NCBI GenBank assembly: GCA_017550445.1
Contig: JAFZOV010000042.1
Coordinates: 1-64,000, forward strand
Origin: Fibrobacter sp.
Lineage (GTDB): Bacteria > Fibrobacterota > Fibrobacteria > Fibrobacterales > Fibrobacteraceae
Length of the DNA: 64,000 nt
Reading direction: 5' to 3'
How positions within the stretch are numbered: the first letter of the stretch is position 1; each line of letters opens with the position of its first letter. Position numbers and translations under genes: made by a program. Shown here piece by piece: positions 19,769-27,673 of the stretch. A model generated the notes under the pieces. That model saw only the letters and a list, made by a program, of their open reading frames with translations, did no database searches and was not told the DNA's origin.

Positions 19769-20013
19769 CACTTTTCCTTTTTGGGCGGAACCGGGTCATA
19801 GCCGCCCTTGCAAAACGGGTTGCACCTTAAAATTCTAAAAACCGCAAGATAGAAACCTTTGAACACACCATGCACCTTGATTGCTTCTATCGCGTATTGC
19901 GAGCATGTCGGCTGGAACCTGCATACCCCATGAAAAAAGAAGGGGTGAATGATCTGGTATAGCCGGATAGGCACAATCAATGCGCCCTTCAAAACCTCGT
20001 TAACCCTGTGCAT
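19768..20013 (-). CDS. yidD: Membrane protein insertion efficiency factor YidD
   Basis: About 81 residues. The conserved YidD core is present: IRLYQIIHPFF, then CRFQPTCSQYAIEAI with its paired Cys, HGVFKGFYLAVFRILRCNPF and a terminal GGYDPVP. YidD is a small amphipathic inner-membrane protein that assists YidC-dependent insertion. The chosen ATG at 20013 overlaps the 3' end of rnpA by 14 bases. In-frame ATG codons at 20022 and 20064 would lengthen it but add no conserved sequence, and none has a strong ribosome site, so the start is uncertain. Its stop overlaps the yidC start by one base. Confidence 0.92.
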   Translation of the reverse strand: MHRVNEVLKGALIVPIRLYQIIHPFFFHGVCRFQPTCSQYAIEAIKVHGVFKGFYLAVFRILRCNPFCKGGYDPVPPKKEK

Positions 20014-20350
20014 CCAAGCCATCGGTCCATTCCATCTTCTTGAACACCTTGAGCGCCGACTCACGCATGCGTTCCGACGACATGACTTCGGAATTGTCGC
20101 TCACAATGATCATGGCCCACACGGGCTTTGCAATATGGGGAACCCTTTCAAAAAACAGGGGCCGCAGAATCCTACGGCACTTGTTGCGGTAAACAGCGTT
20201 ACCGTTCTTCTTTTTTGCCAAAAAGCAAAAACGACAAAAACCGTCCGGGCTTTCAATCCAACGCATCGTGAAAGATGGCGTGCGGATAAATTTCCCATGG
20301 ACGGCTACTTGCCGATAAGCTGGCTGGTTAGGCAGCCTATAGGAGCGCAA
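20000..20350 (-). CDS. rnpA: Ribonuclease P protein component
   Basis: 116 residues, with the basic RNA-binding signature YRNKCRRILRPLFFE in place of the usual RNR motif and the RnpA pattern of N-terminal LPNQPAYRQV and central FCFLAKKKN. It binds RNase P RNA to mature tRNA 5' ends. The start appears to be TTG: an in-frame stop lies just upstream in the rpmH-rnpA gap, and no ATG gives a full N-terminus. It sits 18 bases after rpmH, as in most bacteria, and overlaps yidD. The N-terminus after the start is divergent, so a later start is possible. Confidence 0.92.
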   Translation of the reverse strand: MRSYRLPNQPAYRQVAVHGKFIRTPSFTMRWIESPDGFCRFCFLAKKKNGNAVYRNKCRRILRPLFFERVPHIAKPVWAMIIVSDNSEVMSSERMRESALKVFKKMEWTDGLDAQG

Positions 20351-20368
20351 CGAGGCTATGAGCCAATC

Positions 20369-20524
20369 CTACTTTTTGTAGATGGTGTCGCTCACGGTGA
20401 GGCGCTTGCGACCCTTGGCGCGACGACGGCTCAGAACAGCACGACCCCAACGGTCTTCCATACGGGTGCGGAAACCATGCTTGTTGGCGCGCTTACGATT
20501 ATGAGGCTGGAATGTTCTTTTCAT
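20369..20524 (-). CDS. rpmH: 50S ribosomal protein L34
   Basis: 51 residues beginning [19 protein letters not shown] and containing the L34 pattern through [20 protein letters not shown]. This is slightly longer than the usual 44-46 because of a C-terminal TIYKK extension. An AAAGG site lies upstream of the ATG. It is the first gene of rpmH-rnpA-yidD-yidC. In many bacteria dnaA and the origin lie just upstream; here a lipoprotein gene lies there instead. Confidence 0.97.
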   Translation of the reverse strand: MKRTFQPHNRKRANKHGFRTRMEDRWGRAVLSRRRAKGRKRLTVSDTIYKK

Positions 20525-20771
20525 TGTAGTAACCTTTATTAAAAGTCAAATTTTTGAGTCTCAAAATTAGAAAAATTCCTAGATAAATCAAGGGGTTAAG
20601 CTCCTTCGTAAGCAAGTTTTACTCACATTTTTAGGCTTTCCCCAGCAGCCGTTCCAAATTATCAACAATCTATCAACATCTGCAATATTCCGTCACGTTC
20701 TTTTTATTGTCACGCCCGATCTAGTCGGGCATCCCCATTCCCTTTTGATAAAAGTTATATTTCCCCGCGTT
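20525..20771. other. Divergent intergenic region upstream of rpmH with DnaA-box-like sites and a hairpin
   Basis: 247 bases, AT-rich. TTATCAACA (20659-20667) is one base from the DnaA box TTATCCACA, and CTATCAACA (20670-20678) follows 11 bases later. A hairpin GCCCGA-TCTAG-TCGGGC is at 20714-20730 and carries a TGTCAC flank like other hairpins in this window. An imperfect repeat AATTTTTGAG-T-CTCAAAATT lies nearer rpmH. It must also hold the rpmH and lipoprotein promoters. An origin role is only suggested by the position next to rpmH. Confidence 0.3.
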
Positions 20772-21983
20772 ATGAAGAAGAAAATCATTCTTGCAATTTC
20801 TCTTTCGGTAGCAGTCCTGATTGCCGGCTGCTCTAAAGGCCTCAAACCCAGCGACCCCGACGTGTACCGCAACAAGACGGGTATTATCGGCGTATTCCGC
20901 CAGACCGCCTTCTACTGCGAAGACGTAATGCCCCAGTACATGACGCTTGGCAGCCAGAAGATTGTAGTAAAGCCGAACTGGAGTCACGAACAGGACAACC
21001 TGTTCATCAGCGAAATGAAGCCGGGCATCGCACCGCTTTACAGCTACGAATACGCCTGCGGCATTGACGAAACCAAGCTCAAGCTCGACACCACAGACAA
21101 CGGCAAGAAACCCTTCCCCTACGCCGTAAAGATTCCGGACAAGGGATTCTGCAAGATCGTCATCTCGTTCCTGGAAAATGACAAGCTGTTCTCCCATAAC
21201 GATGACCTTCTGAGCGAATTCTTCGAAAAGAACGAAGTGGCCGCCGGCTACCCCAACATTCCCTACTGTGAAGTCATCGACACCAAGGGCAGCACCGTCA
21301 CCTTCATGGACCGCGACTCGCTTTACCGCGAACAGTACGCCGCCGCCGTCAAGAACGCAAAGAACCTGACAGCCGATGATATTTATCCACTAGTATCCAT
21401 TGACGGAAGTTCCGACATGGCTCAACTTAGCGGAGACAACTCGCAAGTCGTCTTGGTCACATGGCACAACAACCCCGATGCATTTAAAGACGGCCAAACC
21501 ATAACGCATACCGACAAGGTCATCTGGGCGTTCACCGACAAGGAATTCCTGAAATGGTTCCGCGAGAACCACGCCACGGTGGATAACTGGGACATTCGCC
21601 TCAAGCAGCTCATCGGCATGTCTCCCGAAACCGACAACAGATACTTTACCGTGTTCTGGGCCAACGTGAGCGACGTATTCCGCCCGGCATTCTTCCCCGA
21701 AATAAACAGCGGCATGATGAACACCACCTTTACCAACACCTTGGAAGAAGACACCACCGCAAACGCCATGTGGTTCAAGAACTGGTTCGACAAGACCAGC
21801 GCAACCATCTATAGCAGAGACGGAGGTCACCCGTGGACTCGCCTAGGTTACACCTACGACTGGGGCAATCCCAACAGCAAGTACGGACTCTCTGAATTTA
21901 TCGTGAAAGAAGGTGCCACCATTGAAGTGAAGTTCACCCGCAAGAATCGCGCCTTCCTCACCTGGATGAAGGACAGGATGTAA
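20772..21983 (+). CDS. Lipoprotein of unknown function
   Basis: 403 residues starting at MKKKIILAIS; the longer open frame begins 9 codons upstream but the ATG gives a clean lipoprotein signal ending in LIAGC (Cys about 20). The mature part is mixed alpha/beta with several aromatic-rich stretches (YGLSEFIVKEG, WTRLGYTYDWG near the C-terminus) and no motif I recognise. Four Cys after the lipobox could form disulfides in the periplasm. It is a single plus-strand gene; its 3' end overlaps that of trmB tail to tail by 26 bases. It may be a Fibrobacter-specific family. Confidence 0.7.
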   Translation: MKKKIILAISLSVAVLIAGCSKGLKPSDPDVYRNKTGIIGVFRQTAFYCEDVMPQYMTLGSQKIVVKPNWSHEQDNLFISEMKPGIAPLYSYEYACGIDETKLKLDTTDNGKKPFPYAVKIPDKGFCKIVISFLENDKLFSHNDDLLSEFFEKNEVAAGYPNIPYCEVIDTKGSTVTFMDRDSLYREQYAAAVKNAKNLTADDIYPLVSIDGSSDMAQLSGDNSQVVLVTWHNNPDAFKDGQTITHTDKVIWAFTDKEFLKWFRENHATVDNWDIRLKQLIGMSPETDNRYFTVFWANVSDVFRPAFFPEINSGMMNTTFTNTLEEDTTANAMWFKNWFDKTSATIYSRDGGHPWTRLGYTYDWGNPNSKYGLSEFIVKEGATIEVKFTRKNRAFLTWMKDRM

Positions 21984-22725
21984 TCACCCTGTAAAGCGGC
22001 TGACCGGCGGCTTGGTACTTACGCTCAAAAGCAGTCTCCGGATTCTCGGGATTAAAGGCCGCAAATTCAACATCAAGATTTAGCGAAAGCCAGTCGCCTG
22101 CAATGCGGGCGGCTTCTTTAAATTCGCGGGCGTAGATTTCCCAATTAGTACGCAGTTCCGTAACAGGGCTCAGGCTGAGCAGCGTCGGGAAAATCGGATG
22201 CAAATGAAAGCGGCGAGTTGCCTCGCTTTCTTTAGGCCACGGGTTCGGGTAGTAGAGCGCATGATGCAAAATTTTCCACTCCCCCGCATTCACCTTTTCG
22301 AGCGCGAGCCGCCAAAAATCCAGCAATTCAGCACGCACCCAGAACACATTCGCCGGAAGCTCCAGACTCCCCGCAACAGCCAGCTTTAGCTGATGATCGT
22401 TACCGGCCTTGGTCAAGCGTTCCGCCGACTTGTCCACTCCAATCACGGGCACATTCGGGAACTTGCGGGCCAAGTGAATCGTACTTTCGCCTGTACCGCA
22501 GCCGGAATCCAGAACTAAAGAAAACACGTCATTGCGAGACTCCAAATTGGAGTCGAAGCAATCCACTCCGTAGAACTTTTTCACAAATTCGCACGCACAT
22601 TCAAAAGCCTCACGGGTGTGGTCCGCCACCGGGCGCAAAAAAGTCGTGGCAGCGTACTTACGCACCACGGCTTCTAAATTCTTGTAGACATCTTCTTGAT
22701 TGCTTGTTACGGCGTGGACAGGCAC
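21958..22725 (-). CDS. trmB: tRNA (guanine-N7-)-methyltransferase TrmB
   Basis: 255 residues from a GTG that overlaps the preceding stop in TAGTG; a TTG 4 codons upstream is the alternative. The SAM-binding motif I is LVLDSGCGTGESTIHLA, followed by VIGVDKS, a post-motif RAELLDFWR and the TrmB hallmark YYPNPWPKE, which places it in the m7G46 tRNA methyltransferase family. Just before motif I a palindromic repeat is inserted in frame and encodes VDCFDSNLESRND, lengthening a surface loop. The operon is TIGR02147 regulator, lipoprotein, trmB, with one-base overlaps. The tail overlaps a convergent lipoprotein gene by 26 bases. Confidence 0.88.
   Translation of the reverse strand: MPVHAVTSNQEDVYKNLEAVVRKYAATTFLRPVADHTREAFECACEFVKKFYGVDCFDSNLESRNDVFSLVLDSGCGTGESTIHLARKFPNVPVIGVDKSAERLTKAGNDHQLKLAVAGSLELPANVFWVRAELLDFWRLALEKVNAGEWKILHHALYYPNPWPKESEATRRFHLHPIFPTLLSLSPVTELRTNWEIYAREFKEAARIAGDWLSLNLDVEFAAFNPENPETAFERKYQAAGQPLYRVITSCPSSR
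22527..22564 (-). repeat. In-frame palindromic repeat inside trmB (copy 2 of 3)
   Basis: CGTCATTGCGA, then GACTCCAA-A-TTGGAGTC, then GAAGCAATCC. The outer ATTGC/GCAAT arms are the same as in yidC; the inner stem differs. It is inserted in the opposite orientation relative to the coding strand from the yidC copy, yet keeps the frame open. Confidence 0.8.
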
Positions 22726-23966
22726 TACTTTTCCCAAATGGAGAGACGGTCACCACCGATCAGTTCAACATCGTCGAGCCACACTTCAGCGTAACCATCG
22801 ATTGTCTTGAAGTCCCAAGCCAACTGGTTAACACACTTGAAGGCCTTCTTGTCGCCTTTCAGCGGCACACTCACGCGCTCCCATTCATCGCCAAGACCAT
22901 ACTCGGACTGAATCAACTTCTGATGATCCAGATCCAAATTGGAATCAATGATGTTAAAGACAACTGAACCGATGCCCTTGATACGGAACGCAATCGAATC
23001 GACAGAAGAAATATCGTTGCAAAGTTTCTTGTCGCTCTTGCCAAGTTCGACACCCATGGTCGCCCAAGGCCAGTGTGCAACACCGGCAGAATCCGTTACA
23101 ATATCGCCAAAGTGAGCGGCAACATGAGCAGACACGTTTCCGTCTTCGTTAGCAAGCGTAAAGAGATGGTTTTCTCCGATAACAAAGTCGGGAGTCACAT
23201 TCTCAGAAGAGAAGTCAAAATACCACCAACCACCATCGTAGGTACGTGCCGGCATAAAGCGGTTCTGGTAGTTGGAATCCTGGAAATCGTCAAGCAGCAA
23301 AGCGCGGCTTTCTTCGGCAAAGGTACTAGACACGGTCTTTTCGCCAGCCACAACCTTCAAGTAGGTACTACTGGTATCGCGGTCTTCGACATCGGAAATA
23401 AACACCAGGCTGAGCACGCCTTCGGGGAGAGAATCCAGCGTGAAGTTGCCGTTTTTAACCTTGGCAGAATGTTCCAGACCGCGAACCTTGACAACGCCCT
23501 TCGAGGACTTGTCACCGACGCTACCCGAAACGGTTGCCATCTTCTTGAGGTTATCCTTGCCGAGGTCAACATCCTTGCCCGCAACCGTTACCGGAATCTG
23601 CAAAGCTTCGCCATCGAGCACTGCTTCGAGCGTGTAATCACCGTCGGCAACACCTTCGATTGTCACATTGCCTTTCTTGTCGGCTTCGGCAGAATAAGCC
23701 TTGTCGCTATCCAGGCCTTCGCTATCCATAAGACGGACCCTGGCAAGCGCCGCAGGCGACTTGTCGGCGGTCAAAATCTGTGCAGTAATCGCATTACCAG
23801 CTTCGGTACCGCTGGGGCCACCGCCTGCCGTTTTGGTTTCGCCACATGCCGAAAGGCCAAGTCCCATAGAAAGGGCAAGGACCGAGAATGTGGCGTACTT
23901 AGCCATATTTGCGGAGGCCGTCTTCAACACACCACAAAAATACAAATTTTCATTGAGGTTGCGCAT
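22725..23966 (-). CDS. Lipoprotein with carboxypeptidase-regulatory-like and CBM11-like domains
   Basis: 413 residues. The ATG at 23966 overlaps the regulator stop in TAATG and follows AAGGGGG, so this start is favoured, although the lipoprotein signal (lipobox LSAC, Cys about 41) would begin more naturally at the ATG 20 codons later. After the Cys comes a Gly/Thr linker, then two beta-sandwich segments resembling carboxypeptidase regulatory domains (about 58-215), then a CBM11-like jelly-roll domain (about 225-405) with DDFQD, WWYFDFS, a WERVSVPL strand and a closing VWLDDVELIG. It probably binds polysaccharide at the cell surface. It sits between a TIGR02147 regulator and trmB. Confidence 0.78.
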   Translation of the reverse strand: MRNLNENLYFCGVLKTASANMAKYATFSVLALSMGLGLSACGETKTAGGGPSGTEAGNAITAQILTADKSPAALARVRLMDSEGLDSDKAYSAEADKKGNVTIEGVADGDYTLEAVLDGEALQIPVTVAGKDVDLGKDNLKKMATVSGSVGDKSSKGVVKVRGLEHSAKVKNGNFTLDSLPEGVLSLVFISDVEDRDTSSTYLKVVAGEKTVSSTFAEESRALLLDDFQDSNYQNRFMPARTYDGGWWYFDFSSENVTPDFVIGENHLFTLANEDGNVSAHVAAHFGDIVTDSAGVAHWPWATMGVELGKSDKKLCNDISSVDSIAFRIKGIGSVVFNIIDSNLDLDHQKLIQSEYGLGDEWERVSVPLKGDKKAFKCVNQLAWDFKTIDGYAEVWLDDVELIGGDRLSIWEK

Positions 23967-24829
23967 TATACCCCCTTGTTTTGCGGAGCGGCACCCGTAT
24001 CAGGGTCGTCCACCTTGTCAGACAAAGGGAACATCGCAATATTTAAAGCATACACACGGTCGGCGCGTTCGCTCTTGCGGGCAAACTGCAACAGACCTCT
24101 ACGGAATTCTTCGATACGGTGACGGATTTCAGGCAGGTCAGATTCATCGGCCGTAAACACCACAGAAGAAATATCGCGTTCTTCGGGTTTATGGCGGTCA
24201 ATGGATTCCTGGGCAAGTTCAATCGTATGCCTATGGAAATCGCGAACCGCCTGGCTCTTGACTTCGCCGCCGGTACTGATAATCTGGTCGGTAATGTTCC
24301 AGCCGCCGTTACCATCGGGTACCACAAGGCCGAGCTGCTTAAGGATGCCAAGGGCCGAGCGGGCTTCATCCTGCGAAATGGCGGGGCTCAAGTGCTTGCC
24401 GAGCTTGCCGATATCGCTCGTGTCTTTGGTAATGCCAATCAGGGCTCGGAGGGCCGCACAAGCCCAGCTACCAAAATACGAAAGCTCCGGTGCAGAAAGC
24501 ACGCGGGTTTCCATGGAACGGAGTTCCATAAGGCGGTAATACAGCTCCGAAAGGGTCTGCTTCGCCTTGGTCTTGTTAAAGCGGTATAAAGTCTTGAAGT
24601 ATTCGGCACGGCGATCGTCAAGGCCGCACAGGCGAATGAACGCAGGAAGAGTACCCTCGTTCAAATGGCCTTCTTTCTGGAATACACGAACAAGCCAGGC
24701 CGGGTCTACGCCGGTCTTCTGGCCAAGATAGCGGTACGAGGTGAAGGGGCTGCCTTTCTTGGTTTCGACAAACCAATCCTTCAGGAACTCGCGGTATTCC
24801 AAATAGTCTAATACTTCGGGCATAGCCAT
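23966..24829 (-). CDS. TIGR02147/DUF4423-type regulator
   Basis: 287 residues. The N-terminus DYLEYREFLKDWF...SYRYLGQKTG is the TIGR02147 signature with a helix-turn-helix-like segment (about 25-70). The rest is helical with a winged-helix-like region (about 160-200) and a C-terminal DUF4423 segment containing DISSVVFTADESDLPEI. TIGR02147 is a paralogous family known from Fibrobacter and Bdellovibrio and is generally treated as transcriptional regulators. The first gene of the operon, it overlaps the lipoprotein by one base. The obvious hypothesis is that it controls that lipoprotein; no operator was identified. Confidence 0.82.
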   Translation of the reverse strand: MAMPEVLDYLEYREFLKDWFVETKKGSPFTSYRYLGQKTGVDPAWLVRVFQKEGHLNEGTLPAFIRLCGLDDRRAEYFKTLYRFNKTKAKQTLSELYYRLMELRSMETRVLSAPELSYFGSWACAALRALIGITKDTSDIGKLGKHLSPAISQDEARSALGILKQLGLVVPDGNGGWNITDQIISTGGEVKSQAVRDFHRHTIELAQESIDRHKPEERDISSVVFTADESDLPEIRHRIEEFRRGLLQFARKSERADRVYALNIAMFPLSDKVDDPDTGAAPQNKGV

Positions 24830-24911
24830 AATTTACCCAAATATAGATAGAAAATGTTTACAAACCTTTGCCAATTACAAAGTTCCGTTGCAAAATTTTC
24901 AACACGGCCAG

Positions 24912-25805
24912 CTATTCTTCATCAAGGTTCATCAGGCGCATGGCGGCCTTCCATGTCTCCTTGTTTTCAAAGCCATCCCGTTTACCGCCGCCATAGCGGG
25001 CATGCGCAAACTCTTCCACAAGGGTTTCCCACCCTTCGAGTTTGTCTTCTTTCACCAAATTATCCAAATTGACTGAAGGCAAGGCAATTCCCAAACGATC
25101 CGCCACATGTTCCTTGCATACACTTTCCAGTTCCAGGAGCCATTCACGGCTATCGGCAGAATTCACTCGCTGCTTAAGAACCACCATTTTTTCGCGCAAG
25201 GCGCTTTCTGCAGCGTTTTTTACAGCCACGGCTTGCCGTGCAGCGGCACGACGGCGAACACGCCAGAGGCCTGCAAAAAGCACGCAAAGGGCCACCACCA
25301 GCCCCACACCTATAGGAAGGGGGTTAAACGGCTCATTCACGCGCACAGGCACGCTTTCGCTACGCAGGTCCAGTGGTCGCCCCACCTGCGTCGGAATTTC
25401 AAATCGCAGAGCCGGAACATTCAAATTTCCCGTATCCTGCGCCACTATCTTGTAGGTAAAAGTAATCGATGCCACCTCGGCGCCGTCCTTAACAGACCGC
25501 GCCGATTCCTGGGACATCGCCACCTGCGTAAGCCCCTTTGCATTCGCCGAACTTGCAGGCACAACCAAAAGCGCACTCCCCTGCACAGCCCAGGAGACCG
25601 TCACCGGGAAATCAAAAGTATCACCCACCGTTACCGCATGCATGCCGCCCTGAGGCCCCGACGTAATCGAAATGCCCAACTGTTCCGGAGTCGGCAACTG
25701 AATTTCGGGCGCCGTTACGACGCTATCGCCTGCATCTATGGATTGCTTCGCCCCTACGGGGCTCGCAATGACGTTTTCATCCGTATTCAAAGAATCGTTT
25801 TCCAT
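24912..25805 (-). CDS. Single-pass membrane protein, BatD-like
   Basis: 297 residues from the ATG encoding MENDSLNTDEN; an in-frame ATG nine codons upstream also exists. An extracytoplasmic beta-sandwich (about 40-155, with VTVSWAVQGSALLVV and FEIPTQVG) is followed by one membrane helix (about 165-190), a basic stop-transfer RVRRR and a helical cytoplasmic tail with a YGGGKRDG loop. The order resembles the C-terminal half of BatD/oxygen-tolerance proteins, but no batA/B/C genes are nearby and no signal peptide is present. Residues 10-23 are encoded by a palindromic repeat, which may have replaced the original N-terminus. It is monocistronic and lies beyond a terminator. Confidence 0.55.
   Translation of the reverse strand: MENDSLNTDENVIASPVGAKQSIDAGDSVVTAPEIQLPTPEQLGISITSGPQGGMHAVTVGDTFDFPVTVSWAVQGSALLVVPASSANAKGLTQVAMSQESARSVKDGAEVASITFTYKIVAQDTGNLNVPALRFEIPTQVGRPLDLRSESVPVRVNEPFNPLPIGVGLVVALCVLFAGLWRVRRRAAARQAVAVKNAAESALREKMVVLKQRVNSADSREWLLELESVCKEHVADRLGIALPSVNLDNLVKEDKLEGWETLVEEFAHARYGGGKRDGFENKETWKAAMRLMNLDEE
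25740..25773 (-). repeat. In-frame palindromic repeat inside the BatD-like gene (copy 3 of 3)
   Basis: GGATTGCTTC, then GCCCC-TAC-GGGGC, then TCGCAATGACG. The ends are identical to the yidC copy and the core stem differs. The coding strand reads NVIASPVGAKQS, parallel to NVIARSEATKQS in YidC. Confidence 0.8.
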
Positions 25806-25838
25806 ACGCGGACAATATACAAAATGGAACATACAAAA

Positions 25839-25861
25839 TACCCCCGACCAAATCGGGGGTA
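25839..25861 (-). terminator. Terminator downstream of the GH8-GH5 operon
   Basis: A perfect 9-bp stem TACCCCCGA-CCAAA-TCGGGGGTA; on the minus strand it is followed by TTTTGT. It lies about 35 bases past the GH5 stop. Confidence 0.8.
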
Positions 25862-25894
25862 TCCATAAAAGCTTTATTCAAATGACCGGGAATG

Positions 25895-27658
25895 CTATTC
25901 TACGACATTGATTCGCAGAGAAGACATTCCCTTGGCACCCTTGAGTACCGCCATATACAGCCCCTTTCTAATGGAGGCATTCAACTTCACGGAGGCACGA
26001 TCCTGCACATCCAAAGAATAAATCTTCTTGCCCGTCACCGAGAACAGAGTAAGGGACTCGTAACCTTCAGGAATCAAGAAAGAGCGATTCGTCGCATCGA
26101 AACGGAACGGATCTTTCATAGATGCCTTTGCAGAACCAATCGACACGATCTTTGAATCCTTCGTAATTTTCAGTTCCAGGCTATCCGTAGAATCAGCCTC
26201 GTAAACTGTAAACGCATCAATGGAAATGTCTCCCTTCCAAGAAATCTTGATATTGGCCGAGCCTTCAACCGGCAAAGCAATCTTGTTGTAGAACCCCTTG
26301 AAAGTCGTAAGTCCACCTGTAGAAGTGTACTTCACAGAATCCACGGTGGCACCGTCGTCTACGCTATAGCGCAAGTAACCATCACTTTTAGCACCCATCT
26401 TGGCATAGAACACGTAGTAACCCGCAGCCGGAACGCTCATCACCGTGTAGTTCGCCCAGGATTCCGAACCGCTATTCTGAGTAGCTAGATATTTGCCATT
26501 TTGAACACCCTTCTCGGCATCAACGGTCTTCACATTCAAAGAATCCATATAATTTTCGCCCTGAATGGAATAGCCAAATTCACCGACACCGTTTCTAACA
26601 AACTCATGTACACTGGAACCTTCCACCAAAGAACAGTCTACATTGGTTTCACTCAAGCCAACGCTCGAAAGCCCCTTGCCAGCATTCAGGTTCTTTATCA
26701 AGTTCTTCACATACTTGCCCGAAGCGGTCAAGTTACCGTCGTTCCAGCCGCCACTGGCGCTTGCACCACCGGTCAATGCGGCCGAAGTTTCGCCCTTGTC
26801 GCTAATGGACCAGTTGGCCCAGCTCACGCCAATGGATTCAATCCAAGCCATCCAGGTGTCGTTCATGCTCTTATCGAACTTACCGTCACCGGTGGATTCG
26901 GAAACGCCCCATTCGGTAATGATAATCGGGAAATCGTTGCACTTGCCCTTGAGCACGTTGTAGCGCAAATTGCCATGACCGCTTGTCGATGCATAGAAAT
27001 GTAGCGTATAGGCGATATTCTTTTGCCCAGTAATGGGATTAGCACGTGCCGCTTCGGTACCCTGGGAATAGTTCGGAGTACCCACAATAATAATGCCGTT
27101 CGGGTCGTTTGCACGGATTTTCGGGATCACCGATTCTGCATAAGACTTAATGTCTTTCCATGTCGTCAGGGAACCACCCGCATAGGTATCGTTTCCGCCA
27201 CTGCAATTTGCGTAAAGAGGCTCATTGTACAGTTCGTACAACACGTGGTTGTAGTTTTTCTGCTTTACATAACTTGCTATGTTGCCAAAGAACGTCTGAG
27301 CACTAGAAGCATTCTTGTGGGCGCAATGGGAATGGTAGTCCACAATGATGTAGATACCAGCCGAGGCAGCATAGTCAATCATCGACTTGGCACGGGACTC
27401 GTTCAAGTCGTGAAGCGGTGTACGAATCACGTTTCCACCCCAATCGTTGGCAATCGTCTTTACGGCACCTTCGGTAAAGAACTTTTCAAAGCCCCAGTCA
27501 TCCCAGAAGAAACTCATTCCTCGCAAGATATACTTGGAGCCATTCTTGTCTACAACATCGAAGCCCTTAAGAGAGAGCTGACCATGCTCCGAAACCGGGG
27601 TTGCCCACAAAACCCCAGCAACCGCCAAAAATCCCATTAATACTTTTTTCAACACCAT
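25895..27658 (-). CDS. Secreted endoglucanase, GH5 (subfamily 2-like), with carbohydrate-binding and sorting domains
   Basis: 587 residues. A signal peptide (1-19) precedes a GH5 barrel (about 22-320) with the acid/base Glu146 in LYNEP and the nucleophile Glu249 in ITEWG, plus the DYHSH and TLHFYA strands typical of GH5_2 cellulases. Next comes a CBM6/35-like beta-sandwich (about 360-495, AGYYVFYAKMG...). The C-terminal domain (about 510-587) starts with a RFD segment and ends YMAVLKGAKGMSSLRINVVE, a type IX-like sorting signal. It hydrolyses beta-1,4-glucan at the cell surface or outside the cell. The gene follows GH8 by 15 bases in one transcript. The start ATG has AAGGAT upstream. Confidence 0.93.
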   Translation of the reverse strand: MVLKKVLMGFLAVAGVLWATPVSEHGQLSLKGFDVVDKNGSKYILRGMSFFWDDWGFEKFFTEGAVKTIANDWGGNVIRTPLHDLNESRAKSMIDYAASAGIYIIVDYHSHCAHKNASSAQTFFGNIASYVKQKNYNHVLYELYNEPLYANCSGGNDTYAGGSLTTWKDIKSYAESVIPKIRANDPNGIIIVGTPNYSQGTEAARANPITGQKNIAYTLHFYASTSGHGNLRYNVLKGKCNDFPIIITEWGVSESTGDGKFDKSMNDTWMAWIESIGVSWANWSISDKGETSAALTGGASASGGWNDGNLTASGKYVKNLIKNLNAGKGLSSVGLSETNVDCSLVEGSSVHEFVRNGVGEFGYSIQGENYMDSLNVKTVDAEKGVQNGKYLATQNSGSESWANYTVMSVPAAGYYVFYAKMGAKSDGYLRYSVDDGATVDSVKYTSTGGLTTFKGFYNKIALPVEGSANIKISWKGDISIDAFTVYEADSTDSLELKITKDSKIVSIGSAKASMKDPFRFDATNRSFLIPEGYESLTLFSVTGKKIYSLDVQDRASVKLNASIRKGLYMAVLKGAKGMSSLRINVVE

Positions 27659-27673
27659 TGTCTTATATCCTTA

